From Deltaproteobacteria bacterium (lineage in GTDB: Bacteria > Myxococcota > Myxococcia > Myxococcales > 40CM-4-68-19), in contig VBKI01000051.1 of assembly GCA_005879535.1 (NCBI GenBank), positions 3,817 through 67,816 on the forward strand: a DNA stretch of 64,000 nt, in the 5' to 3' direction. Positions 54,120-62,521 of this stretch are shown here, piece after piece. Numbering within the stretch: position 1 is the stretch's first letter; each line of letters opens with the position of its first letter. Made by a program: the position numbers and the translations under genes. Below the pieces are notes generated by a model. The model had not been told where the DNA came from, made no database searches, and saw only the letters and a list, made by a program, of their open reading frames with translations.

Positions 54120-54934
54120 GGCAGGCGTTCTTGCGGCTTGGGGAGTGGCTCGGAGTGCTGGCGTGGGTCCTGCGCATCCGGCGCGCGGTCGCTCTCGACG
54201 GCCTCCGCCGCGCATTTCCCGCGCTCAGCGAAAGGAAGCGGGAGAAGATTGGCCGCGCCAGCTACGTTCAGCTCGGCCGGAGCCTCGCCGAGATCCTGCT
54301 GCCGGTGCGGGACGAGGAGCTCGCGCGCTCCGTCCGCTTCGACCCGTGGGAGTTGCTGCACCCGGGACCCGGGCCGGAAGGCGTGGTAGCAGCCGTCGCT
54401 CATTTCGGAAATTTCGAGCTGGAGGCACGGGCCGCGGCCCGTCGTGGCCTGAAGCTCACCATCATTGCGCGCACCCTGCGGGACGTGTTCGGCCGTTGGC
54501 TGGTGGCGGATCGCGCGCGCACCGGCGTCGGTCAGATCGCCGACAGCGGATCCACCGGGGCCGCGTTGGCGGTCCTGCGCCGCGGAGAGGTGCTCGGCGT
54601 CGCCATCGATCAGAACATGCGGGCAAGCCGGGGCATCTTCGTGGACTTCTTCGGTGACAAGGCCTGCACCACGCCCGCCGCGGCCATTCTGGCGTTGCGG
54701 ACCGGCGCGCGCCTGGTTGCGGTGTTCCCCGTCCGCCAGCCGGACGGCACGTTCGTGGTGAAGGTGCGGGGCCCGTTCACCACGCGCCTCTCCGGCCACG
54801 CGGCGGTCGTCGACCTGACGGAGCAGCTGACGCGGACGGTGGAAGAGGAGATCCGCCTCCATCCGGACCATTGGTTCTGGGTCCACCGTCGGTGGAAGAC
54901 GCGTCCCGAAGTGGCACCAGCGAGTGAAGTGTGA
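54116..54934 (+). CDS. lpxL: Lipid A acyltransferase (LpxL/HtrB family)
   Basis: This late acyltransferase adds a secondary acyl chain to Kdo-lipid A. The 272 residues contain the HX4E active site in AHFGNFELEA with His96 and Glu101, and IDQNMRASRGIFVDFFG. The end HPDHWFWVHRRWKTRP is typical of the family. It starts at TTG 54116, overlapping lpxK. The acyl donor specificity is not known. Confidence 0.93.
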   Translation: MRQAFLRLGEWLGVLAWVLRIRRAVALDGLRRAFPALSERKREKIGRASYVQLGRSLAEILLPVRDEELARSVRFDPWELLHPGPGPEGVVAAVAHFGNFELEARAAARRGLKLTIIARTLRDVFGRWLVADRARTGVGQIADSGSTGAALAVLRRGEVLGVAIDQNMRASRGIFVDFFGDKACTTPAAAILALRTGARLVAVFPVRQPDGTFVVKVRGPFTTRLSGHAAVVDLTEQLTRTVEEEIRLHPDHWFWVHRRWKTRPEVAPASEV

Positions 54935-54947
54935 GAGGAAGCGCCGC

Positions 54948-55994
54948 ATGAACGCGGACCTCGCGCAGCTTCTGGAAAGATTTCCCCGCGCGCGAATCGC
55001 AGCCATCGGCGATCTGGTCGCCGACGAGTTCGTCTACGGCGAGACCGACCGCATCAGTCGCGAAGCGCCGGTGCTGATCGTCCGCTACGAGTCTGCCGAG
55101 CTGAAGCCCGGCTGCGCGGCCAACGCGATCATGAACCTCTGCGCCCTGGGGGCGCGCGTGCAGGCCATCGGGCTGATCGGCGACGACGAGATCGGCCGGA
55201 GGCTTCGGGCGCTGCTGCGCGAGGGCGGCGCCGACGATTCCGCGGTCCTCGCCGTCGACGGCCCGACCTCCACCAAGACTCGCGTCCTCGCGGGCGGGAA
55301 GAACACCCGCCGCCAGCAGATGCTCCGCATCGACCGGGACGGCCCGCGCCCTCCCGGAGCGACGCTGTCGCAGAAGTTGATCAGGGCGCTCGCCCAGGCG
55401 GCGGCGAAGTGCGACGCGGTCCTCGTCTCGGACTACGGGCTCGGTCTCTTCACGCCGGCGGTGGTGGACGCCGTCCGTTCCGTCGCGGCGCAGGGCCGCA
55501 CCGTGTGCGTCGACGCGCGCTCCGGAATCGCGCGGTACCGCGGCGTCGCCGTGGCGAAACCCAACGAGGTCGAGCTGGAGCAGGCCGTCGGGCGCGCCAT
55601 CGGCGACGACCCCGGCGCGCTGGAGGAAGCCGGACGCGAGCTCTTGAAGACCCTCCGCGCCGAGGCGCTCCTGGTCACCCGCGGCCGCAACGGCATGGCC
55701 TTGCTGCGGCCCGGTTCTCCTACCGCTCTCGTCCCGGTGCACGGGTCCGCCGACGCCGTGGACGTGACGGGCGCGGGGGATACGGTCATTGCCGCGGCGA
55801 CTGCCGCGGTCGCGGCGGGAGGAGATCCGGTGCAGGCGATGCGCATCGCAAACGTCGCCGGCGCCCTCAAGGTGCTGAAGCCGGGGACCGTCCCGGTCTC
55901 CGCCGCAGAGCTGCGCGCGGAGCTGAAGCGCGCCGAGGTCGCGCAGCCCACCGTCGTCGTAGCGCCGCGCGCGGCCTCCCGGGGGCGAAGGTGA
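54948..55994 (+). CDS. hldE1: D-glycero-D-manno-heptose-7-phosphate kinase domain protein
   Basis: The 348-residue protein is a PfkB-family kinase (HldE domain 1) producing heptose-1,7-bisphosphate for core LPS. It has IGDLVADEFVYGETDRISREAP, the GCAANAIMNLCALGA sugar-binding loop and VDVTGAGDTVIAA with the catalytic Asp. GAGGAA lies just upstream of ATG 54948. The adenylyltransferase domain follows as a separate, overlapping gene. Confidence 0.93.
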   Translation: MNADLAQLLERFPRARIAAIGDLVADEFVYGETDRISREAPVLIVRYESAELKPGCAANAIMNLCALGARVQAIGLIGDDEIGRRLRALLREGGADDSAVLAVDGPTSTKTRVLAGGKNTRRQQMLRIDRDGPRPPGATLSQKLIRALAQAAAKCDAVLVSDYGLGLFTPAVVDAVRSVAAQGRTVCVDARSGIARYRGVAVAKPNEVELEQAVGRAIGDDPGALEEAGRELLKTLRAEALLVTRGRNGMALLRPGSPTALVPVHGSADAVDVTGAGDTVIAAATAAVAAGGDPVQAMRIANVAGALKVLKPGTVPVSAAELRAELKRAEVAQPTVVVAPRAASRGRR

Positions 55995-56470
55995 TCTGCA
56001 CGCTGGCAGAGGCGCAGTCGTTTCGAGAGGACGCCCGCAAGCGCAGCGCCGTCGTCGCCGTGGCAAACGGCGCGTTCGATCTGCTGCACGTCGGCCACGT
56101 CCGCTACCTGGAAGCGGCGAAGCGCGCCACGAAGGGCGGATTCCTCATCGTCGGAGTGAACACCGACGATTCCGTCCGGGCGGCGAAAGGGAAGGGGCGG
56201 CCGGTCGTCCCGGAGCGCGAGCGCGCCGAGATCGTGGACGCGCTCCGCTGCGTCGATCGGGTGGTGCTCTTCGCAGAGCCCACCGCCGCGGAGCTGCTGA
56301 TGGCGCTGCGGCCGGATCTGCACGTCAAGGGAACGGATTACACACCGCAGACCGTGCCGGAGCGGGAGCTGGTGGCGAGCTTCGGAGGTCGCACCCTGGT
56401 CGCCGGAGACCCCAAGGACCATTCCAGCACCGACCTGATCGCGCGTCTGAAGACGCTGCCCCGGACGTGA
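55991..56470 (+). CDS. hldE2: D-beta-heptose-1-phosphate adenylyltransferase domain protein
   Basis: The 159-residue nucleotidyltransferase has the HxGH motif LLHVGHVRYL (33-36) with NGAFD before it, plus GVNTDDSVRAAKGKGRPVV and KGTDYTP. It makes ADP-heptose from heptose-1-phosphate. GTG 55991 overlaps the kinase stop in GTGA. Together the two genes replace the fused HldE. Confidence 0.93.
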   Translation: MICTLAEAQSFREDARKRSAVVAVANGAFDLLHVGHVRYLEAAKRATKGGFLIVGVNTDDSVRAAKGKGRPVVPERERAEIVDALRCVDRVVLFAEPTAAELLMALRPDLHVKGTDYTPQTVPERELVASFGGRTLVAGDPKDHSSTDLIARLKTLPRT

Positions 56471-57204
56471 CGCGGCTTTCCGCAACCATCATCGCGCAGG
56501 ACGAAGAGCGGGACGTCCCCGGCTGCATCGAATCCTTGCAGGGCTTCTGCGACGAGATCCTGGTCGTCGACGGGGGCTCGCGCGATCATACCCGCGAGCT
56601 TGCCGCACGGCTCGGCGCCCGCGTCCTCGAGCGGCCCTTCGACGATTTCGCCCGCCAGCACGAGTTCGCGCGCACGGAGGCGCGCGGAGAATGGGTGCTC
56701 TCCATCGACGCGGACGAGCGGGCCTCACCGGAGTTGCGCACCGCGGCGTTCGGCGCGGCAGCAGCGTACGCGTTGCCGTTCAAGAACCATTTCCGCGGCG
56801 TGTGGCTCCGCCACGGCGGGTTCTGGCCCGACCGGCACGTCCGTCTCTTCCGCCGCGACGCTTGCCGGTACGATCCCCGGCGCACCGTGCACGAGAAGCT
56901 GATCGTCACCGGGCCGATCGCTCGACTCGACGCTCCGATCCTCCACTACACCTACGATTCGCTCGCCGACTGCCTCGCCAAGATGGAGCGCTACGGCGAG
57001 CAGGCGGCGCGGATGCTCCACGCGCAGGGAGCTCGGGCGGGTGCGTGGGACGTCGCCTTCCGCCCGCTCTGGCGGTTCGTGCGCGGATACCTGCTGCGGC
57101 TCGGCTTCCTCGACGGCGCCCCCGGCGCCGCGATGGCGTGGGCGCGGGCGTACGAGGCGTTCCGCCGTTACGCTCTGCTCTGGGAGCTGTCGCGTTTTTC
57201 GTGA
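56467..57204 (+). CDS. GT2-family glycosyltransferase
   Basis: The 245-residue GT-A enzyme has the N-terminal SATIIAQDEERDVPGCIESL, the donor-site EILVVDGGSRDHT and the DXD motif in LSIDADERA (Asp-Ala-Asp). FKNHFRGVWLRHGGFWPDRHV is typical of WaaE/KdtX-like core transferases. It starts at GTG 56467, overlapping hldE2. It probably adds a hexose to the LPS inner core. Confidence 0.92.
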   Translation: MTRLSATIIAQDEERDVPGCIESLQGFCDEILVVDGGSRDHTRELAARLGARVLERPFDDFARQHEFARTEARGEWVLSIDADERASPELRTAAFGAAAAYALPFKNHFRGVWLRHGGFWPDRHVRLFRRDACRYDPRRTVHEKLIVTGPIARLDAPILHYTYDSLADCLAKMERYGEQAARMLHAQGARAGAWDVAFRPLWRFVRGYLLRLGFLDGAPGAAMAWARAYEAFRRYALLWELSRFS

Positions 57205-57216
57205 TATCTCGCGTCC

Positions 57217-57390
57217 ATGCCGGTGGCGCCGGAGCTCAAGGAGATCCTCGCCTGCCCCAAGTGCAAGGGCGAGCTGGAGTTCCGCGAGGAGAAGAAGGAG
57301 ATCGTCTGCAAGGCGTGCAAGCTGGTGTACCGCATCGAGGACGACATCCCCGTCATGCTCGTGGACGAGGCGAAGCCGCTGCAGACGTGA
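57217..57390 (+). CDS. Trm112 family zinc-ribbon protein
   Basis: This 57-residue protein (ATG 57217) has two Cys pairs: C13 and C16 in [11 protein letters not shown] and C31 and C34 in [11 protein letters not shown], then EDDIPVML. This is the Trm112/YcaR family, which often sits beside lpxK or other lipid A genes. It may act as a zinc-binding cofactor for a methyltransferase. The stop overlaps the next start (GTGA). Confidence 0.88.
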   Translation: MPVAPELKEILACPKCKGELEFREEKKEIVCKACKLVYRIEDDIPVMLVDEAKPLQT

Positions 57391-58403
57391 CGCTCGCGGA
57401 GAAGCTCGCCGCCCGCCCGCCACCTCGCGTCCTGGTGGTCCAGACCGCATTCCTCGGCGACACGGTCTTCACGTCCGCGCTCTTCAACGCGCTGGCCAGG
57501 CGGTTTCCCGACGCCGCCATTGACGTCTGCGTCGCGCCTCGGGGAAGCGACGTGGCCCTGGCCTTTCCCGGAGTCAACCACGTTCACGTGTACGACAAGC
57601 GCGGCGCGGATTCCGGGATCGGCGGGCTGCGGCGGATTGCGCGCCGCCTCGCCACCCGGCAGTACCCCCTTGCCGTGCTTCCGCACCGGTCGATGCGCAC
57701 GGCGCTGCTCGCCCGGCTCGCCGGGATCCCCGAGCGCATCGGGTTCGCCGGCAGCCCGGCTTCGCTGCTGTACACGGTCCGGATCGGCAGTACCGAGACG
57801 GCCTTCCTCCGGCGCGAGGCGGATCTCGCGCGCGCCCTGGGCGCGTCTCCGGGCCAGATGCGTCTCGCTGCGCGGACGGAGTGGCTGCGGTCGGCGCGCG
57901 CCGCTCTTGGCGAGGCCGCGGGAAAGCCGATTGCGGCGATCTGCCTGGGCTCCGAATGGGCGACGAAGATCTGGCCCGCCCGCCACGTCGCCGATCTGGC
58001 CCGCAGGCTCGCGGCAGCAGGCCTGCGACCAGTGCTCCTCGGCGGTCCCCGGGAGCGCGGTCTGGCGCGCGAGATCGCCACTGCCGCGCAGTGCGTCGAC
58101 ACCACCGGAAACTCCATCGGCGAAGCGCTCGCCATTCTCTCGCTTTCCGCGCTCGCCGTCGGCGGCGATACGGGACTGGTCCACGCCGCTCGCGCACTGG
58201 GAATCCCGACCGTCGCCGTCTTCGGACCCACCCCCTCGGGCGTCCATGCCTTCGGTGCGCGAGAGCGCGCGGTGTCGCTCGGCCTGTCCTGTTCGCCGTG
58301 CAGCGTTCACGGGTCGGCTCGTTGCCCCCTCGGACATCACCGTTGTCTGGACGATCTGCACGCTGCGCAGGTCGCGCTCGCCTGTCAGGAAGTGCTCGCC
58401 TGA
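57387..58403 (+). CDS. LPS heptosyltransferase (GT9)
   Basis: The 338-residue GT9 enzyme has [20 protein letters not shown] at the start, and [46 protein letters not shown] in the second half. It probably adds the first or second L-glycero-D-manno-heptose to the inner core. It starts at GTG 57387, overlapping the Trm112-like gene. It lies upstream of a second GT9. Confidence 0.92.
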   Translation: MTLAEKLAARPPPRVLVVQTAFLGDTVFTSALFNALARRFPDAAIDVCVAPRGSDVALAFPGVNHVHVYDKRGADSGIGGLRRIARRLATRQYPLAVLPHRSMRTALLARLAGIPERIGFAGSPASLLYTVRIGSTETAFLRREADLARALGASPGQMRLAARTEWLRSARAALGEAAGKPIAAICLGSEWATKIWPARHVADLARRLAAAGLRPVLLGGPRERGLAREIATAAQCVDTTGNSIGEALAILSLSALAVGGDTGLVHAARALGIPTVAVFGPTPSGVHAFGARERAVSLGLSCSPCSVHGSARCPLGHHRCLDDLHAAQVALACQEVLA

Positions 58404-59464
58404 TGGACGCGCGCCTGGATCCGCCGCCGGGAGGCGGCGTGCGCCTGATCGCGCGGCTCGCCCATCGTATCCTTCCACTTCCGGAATCGGCGCCTGCCCC
58501 CGACGAGATCCGCAGCGTGCTGGTCGTGCGCACCGACGATCGCGTCGGAAACGTCCTCTTGACGTTGCCGCTCGTCCGCGCCCTGCAGCGCGCGCTCCCG
58601 CGTGCGCGGGTGGACTTCCTGATCGCGGCGCGAAAAACGTACGTGGTCGAAGGCTTGAGGGACCTCCACCTCGTACGGTTCGAAAGGCGCGCCGGGCCGT
58701 TCGCCTGGTTCCGGTTCCTGCGGGGACTGCGCGGACGGTACGACGTCGCGATCGACGCCGCACACTGGCACGCGTTCTCCCTCACCTCGGCGTTCCTCTC
58801 GCGTTGGGCGGCGAGCCGCTGGGTGGTGGGCTCCGATCGCGGTCCGGCTCGCCTCTTCTATGGAGGAATCGCGTCGTTGCCGCCGCCCGGAGCGACCGAC
58901 GTGTCGGCAAAGCTGCTGCTGGGTTCGCCGCTGGGGCTCAGCCTGTTGCCGTCTCCGCTCGAGACTGCGCTCGGCCGCGGACCGTCGCCCGTTCCGGGCA
59001 GGTACGCCGCGCTCAATCCGGGCGCGCGCAAGCACGACCACCGATGGCGGGCCGGTGGATTCGCGGCCCTCGCGAAGGGGCTCGAGCAAGCGCATGGGAT
59101 CCGATCGGTCGTCTTCTGGGGCCCCGGCGAAGGCCCGGTCGCGCAGCAGGTCGTCGCGGAAGCGAACGGATCGGCGGAGCTGGCGCCGCCGACCGACCTC
59201 GACCAGCTCGCCGCGGCGTTTCGCGCGGCCGCGCTGGTGGTGACGAACGACACCGGGCCCATGCACCTCGCCGTGGCCTGCGGTGCGCCGGTGGTCGCCG
59301 TGTTCCTCCATGCAGACGGATTGCGCTGGGCGCATCCGGGGCCACGCTTCGAAGCGGTCGTCGCGCCCGCCGACGAGATGCCGCTGCTCGCGGCGGCCGG
59401 ACGTCTCCTTGACAGGGCGCGTCGCCCGGCACAACCTGCCCATTCTCTGGAGGAGCCCCGTTGA
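58403..59464 (+). CDS. LPS heptosyltransferase-like protein (GT9)
   Basis: The 353-residue protein has SVLVVRTDDRVGNVLLTLPL, YAALNPGARKHDHRWRAGGF and VVTNDTGPMHLAVACGAPVVAV, which places it in GT9. Its ATG overlaps the stop of the first heptosyltransferase (TGATG). It overlaps yicC by four bases. It diverges from the first GT9, so it probably adds a later heptose. Confidence 0.9.
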   Translation: MDARLDPPPGGGVRLIARLAHRILPLPESAPAPDEIRSVLVVRTDDRVGNVLLTLPLVRALQRALPRARVDFLIAARKTYVVEGLRDLHLVRFERRAGPFAWFRFLRGLRGRYDVAIDAAHWHAFSLTSAFLSRWAASRWVVGSDRGPARLFYGGIASLPPPGATDVSAKLLLGSPLGLSLLPSPLETALGRGPSPVPGRYAALNPGARKHDHRWRAGGFAALAKGLEQAHGIRSVVFWGPGEGPVAQQVVAEANGSAELAPPTDLDQLAAAFRAAALVVTNDTGPMHLAVACGAPVVAVFLHADGLRWAHPGPRFEAVVAPADEMPLLAAAGRLLDRARRPAQPAHSLEEPR

Positions 59465-60339
59465 TCCGCTCGATGACCGGCTTCGGCGCGGGACGCGGCG
59501 AGGCCGGCGGCGAGACGGTCTCGGTGGAGTTGCGCGCGGTCAACGCCAAGTTCTGCGAGGTGAAAGCGCGCCTGCCGCGGGAGTTGGCCGCGCTCGAGCC
59601 TGAGCTGGTGAAGAGCATCAAGTCCCGGATCAGCCGGGGCGCAGTGGACGTCTTCGTGCGTCGGGAAACCACCGCAGCGCGCGGGCCCGCTCCGCGCGCG
59701 GACCTGGCGCTGGCCGCCGCCTATGCAAAGGCGTTTCGCGACCTGAAGGATTCACTCGGGTTGGCCGGCGAGCCCAGCGTGCAGGATCTCGCGGCGATGG
59801 ACGGGGTGATCTCGCTCGGGGAGGCCGCGCCGGATCTGGAGTCCGCCGCTGCCGCGCTGCAGCACGGGCTCGCGGCAGCCATCGAGGCGCTCGACGTGAT
59901 GCGCCGGCGCGAAGGGGAAGCGCTGGCGCGGGATCTCTCCGCGCGGCTCGACAACGTCGAGAAGGGTGCGCGCGAGGTGTCCCGGCTCGCCCCGCTCCAG
60001 ATCCAGGCGGTCCGCGAACGCCTGTCGACGCGCATCGCCGAGTTGACGCAAGGCGTCCCGCTCGATCCGGCGCGGCTGGCCCAGGAAGTGGCGCTGTTCG
60101 CCGACCGCACCGACGTGGCCGAGGAGCTGACGCGCCTTGGCAGCCACATCAGCCAGGCGCGGGGGCTCATCCGGTCGGAAGCGCCGGCAGGGCGGAAGCT
60201 GGAGTTCCTGGTCCAGGAGCTGAACCGGGAGATCAACACCATCGGCTCCAAGTCGCAGCAGGCGGCGATCGCGGCCGTCGTGGTGGAGCTGAAGTCGGAG
60301 CTCGAGCGGGTCCGCGAACAGGTCCAGAACGTCGAATGA
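59461..60339 (+). CDS. yicC: YicC family endoribonuclease-like protein
   Basis: The 292-residue protein starts at TTG 59461 with IRSMTGFGAGRGE, the conserved opening. SVELRAVNAKFCEVKARLP, RRREGEALARDL and LEFLVQELNREINTIGSKSQ are family features. YicC proteins are stress-linked endoribonucleases acting on RNA. It is coupled to gmk by a four-base overlap, a common pairing. Confidence 0.93.
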   Translation: MIRSMTGFGAGRGEAGGETVSVELRAVNAKFCEVKARLPRELAALEPELVKSIKSRISRGAVDVFVRRETTAARGPAPRADLALAAAYAKAFRDLKDSLGLAGEPSVQDLAAMDGVISLGEAAPDLESAAAALQHGLAAAIEALDVMRRREGEALARDLSARLDNVEKGAREVSRLAPLQIQAVRERLSTRIAELTQGVPLDPARLAQEVALFADRTDVAEELTRLGSHISQARGLIRSEAPAGRKLEFLVQELNREINTIGSKSQQAAIAAVVVELKSELERVREQVQNVE

Positions 60340-60929
60340 CGCCTCTGCTGCTCATCCTCAGCGCGCCATCGGGGACGGGGAAGACGACGCTCGCGCGCCG
60401 GCTGGTGGCGGCGCATCCAGGAGCCGTGTTTTCGGTCAGCTACACGACGCGGCCGCCGCGCGGGGACGAGAAGGACGCGGTCGATTACCACTTCGTCGGC
60501 AAAGACCGCTTCCAGAAGATGATCGCCGAGGGCGCGTTCGTGGAATGGGCGCATGTTCACGGCCACGACTACGGTACGCCGCGGACGTCCATCGCCGCGG
60601 CCAAGGGCCTGGTCGTGTTCGACATCGACGTGCAAGGGGGCCAGAACATCAAGAAGCAGCATCCCGAGGCGGTGCGGGCACTGATCCTTCCGCCAAGCCT
60701 CGCGGAACTGGAGCGCAGGCTGCGCGCCCGCTCGACCGACGATGAGGCCGCAGTGCGGCGCAGGCTGCACGCTGCGCGCGTCGAGATCGGTCTCGCCATC
60801 TCCGCCGGATACGAATACTGGGTCGTGAACGAGGACCTGGAGCGCGCGTACCAGGATCTGGAAGCCATCGTACGCGCGGAGGAGTGCCGGGCCGGAAGGC
60901 GGCCGCTGGCGGCCGATTTGACGCGTTGA
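60336..60929 (+). CDS. gmk: Guanylate kinase
   Basis: The enzyme phosphorylates GMP to GDP. The 197-residue sequence has the P-loop SAPSGTGKTTL (9-19), the GMP-binding SYTTRPPRGDEKDAVDYHFV and the lid DDEAAVRRRL. Length is normal. The ATG at 60336 overlaps yicC. The usual rpoZ partner is not next to it; a cytochrome remnant follows directly. Confidence 0.95.
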   Translation: MTPLLLILSAPSGTGKTTLARRLVAAHPGAVFSVSYTTRPPRGDEKDAVDYHFVGKDRFQKMIAEGAFVEWAHVHGHDYGTPRTSIAAAKGLVVFDIDVQGGQNIKKQHPEAVRALILPPSLAELERRLRARSTDDEAAVRRRLHAARVEIGLAISAGYEYWVVNEDLERAYQDLEAIVRAEECRAGRRPLAADLTR

Positions 60930-61420
60930 GACGACTGCGTTTGCAAAATTTTCCGTCGACGCTCAACGACGATGGCGAAGGGGTGGAAAAGCTCGCCGAC
61001 TTCATGACCTTCCTCGCCCCGCCTCCGCGGGGAGCGCAGAGCTTCGTCACCGACCACGGCAACCGCGTGGCAGCGGCCATCGGATGTCTCGATTGCCACA
61101 CGCAGACGCTGCGCACAGGGCCGAACGCGGTGAAGGCGCTGAACGAAGTTCTCTACCACCCGTTCTCCGACTTCCTCCTCCACGACATGGGCTCCCTCGG
61201 CGATGGGATCACCCAGAATCGCGCGACCGGAAGGCTGATGCGGACGCAGCCGCTCTGGGGCCTGCGCTCGCAGACGCAACTCCTCCACGACGGTCGCGCG
61301 CACACCGTCGCCCAGGCGATTCGCGGCCATGACGGGCAGGCGAGGGCGGCTCGACTGAAATTCGAGCGCTTGTCCGCCTTCGACCGGCGCGCGCTGCTGG
61401 CCTTCCTTGAATCCCTCTAG
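60930..61420 (+). pseudogene. C-terminal remnant of a di-heme oxidoreductase (DUF1111)
   Basis: About 160 residues match the C-terminal third of the di-heme thiol-oxidoreductase family: NDDGEGVEKLADFMTFLAPP, the heme motif CLDCH, FSDFLLHDMGSLGDGIT, TQPLWGLRSQTQLLHDGRA, HDGQARA. Whole proteins are about 450-550 residues with a second heme motif and an export signal, neither of which is present. The frame is open only from GTG 60884 inside gmk, and the similarity starts directly after the gmk stop. The remnant may therefore be untranslated. Confidence 0.75.
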
Positions 61421-61455
61421 CCGCTGCCGCACCGCAAGGTGCGGCTGTGCGGCTA
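61418..61455. repeat. Palindromic repeat, copy D
   Basis: Outer arms TAGCCGC (61418-61424) and GCGGCTA (61449-61455) and inner arms GCCGCACC (61426-61433) and GGTGCGGC (61438-61445) are all perfect. Spacers of 1 and 3 bases make it the reverse-complement orientation of copy C. The TAG stop of the oxidoreductase remnant lies in the first arm. It separates convergent genes. Confidence 0.8.
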
Positions 61456-61471
61456 TTGCTTGAGGCTGTGC

Positions 61472-62485
61472 CTAAGGTCGCTGCCCCGAGCGCTGGAGCA
61501 GCTCGGCGAGATGGTCCTTCCAGGCAGCCGCGTTGGTGTGCGTGCCGTGGCCCCGGGTCTGCGGCCCGATCGGCAACACGATCGCCTTGCCTCGACGCAC
61601 GCGCCGGATCTCCCGCTCCAGGATGCCCAGCTCCGGTGGATTCACCTCGTCGTCGGCCGAGTTGATGGCCGTCACCGCCGTATCGATCCTTTCCAGGCCC
61701 GCCGACGGGTCGTAATCGCGCGACGCTTCGAAGGCGTAGAGGAAGTCGTTTGCGTCGGTGGTCGCCAGCCGCTTCGCCATCCATTCGTCGGCGAATCTGT
61801 CCGCCGCGTCGCGCGAAGCAGCCTGCGACTGGAGCGGAACCGCAGCGCTTCCCATGAAGAAGAGGACCTCGAGGGCGCCGCGCAGGCCCGCCAGCGGCTG
61901 CTGCCGATACTCGCCGCCGTTCCAGGCGGGATCCTGCCGGATCGCGTCCGCCGCCAGCTTCCGCAGCACGCGATTGCGCCCGGCGATCTGCACCGGCAGG
62001 CACGCCAGCGCGAGCGCAGCGTCCATGAACTTCGGCTGGGTTTCCGCCCAGAGCCACGAATGCATGCAGCCCATCGACGTGCCGACGATCAGCCGCAGAT
62101 GGCTGACGCCCAGCTTCTCCACCAGCAGGCGGCGCTGCGCCTCCACCATGTCGGCATAGCCGTAGTGTGGAAAGCGCGCGCGCAGCGCGTCGCTCGGCTT
62201 CGACGACCCTCCGTGGCCGATACCATCCGGAAGGATGATGAAGTGCTTTGCCGCGTCCAGCAGTTGGCCGGGCCCGAAGAGCGCGCCGGCGAAGGAGTCT
62301 CCGAGGAACTGGGCGCCGCTGCCGGTCGTCCCGTGCAGGACGAGCACCGCCGGCGAGCCCGGCGTCCCCAGGGTGCGGTAGTGTAGCCGCAGCTCCGGGA
62401 GCGTCTCTCCAGAGGCGAAGTGGAACTCCCGCACGACGAAGTCACCCTCGCTGACCGCGAGTGCCACCGCCAGCAACGCAAGCAT
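61472..62485 (-). CDS. Secreted MetX-like alpha/beta hydrolase
   Basis: The 337-residue protein resembles homoserine O-acetyltransferase-family hydrolases. The nucleophile elbow is GTSMGCMHSW with Ser137, the acid is in INSADDEVNPPE and the His in RGHGTHTNAA. HFASGETLPELRLHYRTLG and HGTTGSGAQF are family features. A short N-terminal hydrophobic sequence (MLALLAVALAV) suggests export, so a methionine-pathway role is doubtful. ATG 62485 was chosen because upstream codons are antisense to mutL. Confidence 0.88.
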   Translation of the reverse strand: MLALLAVALAVSEGDFVVREFHFASGETLPELRLHYRTLGTPGSPAVLVLHGTTGSGAQFLGDSFAGALFGPGQLLDAAKHFIILPDGIGHGGSSKPSDALRARFPHYGYADMVEAQRRLLVEKLGVSHLRLIVGTSMGCMHSWLWAETQPKFMDAALALACLPVQIAGRNRVLRKLAADAIRQDPAWNGGEYRQQPLAGLRGALEVLFFMGSAAVPLQSQAASRDAADRFADEWMAKRLATTDANDFLYAFEASRDYDPSAGLERIDTAVTAINSADDEVNPPELGILEREIRRVRRGKAIVLPIGPQTRGHGTHTNAAAWKDHLAELLQRSGQRP

Positions 62486-62521
62486 GGGCGCAGCCTGCCA
62501 CGCCCTGTTACTGTGCGCACC

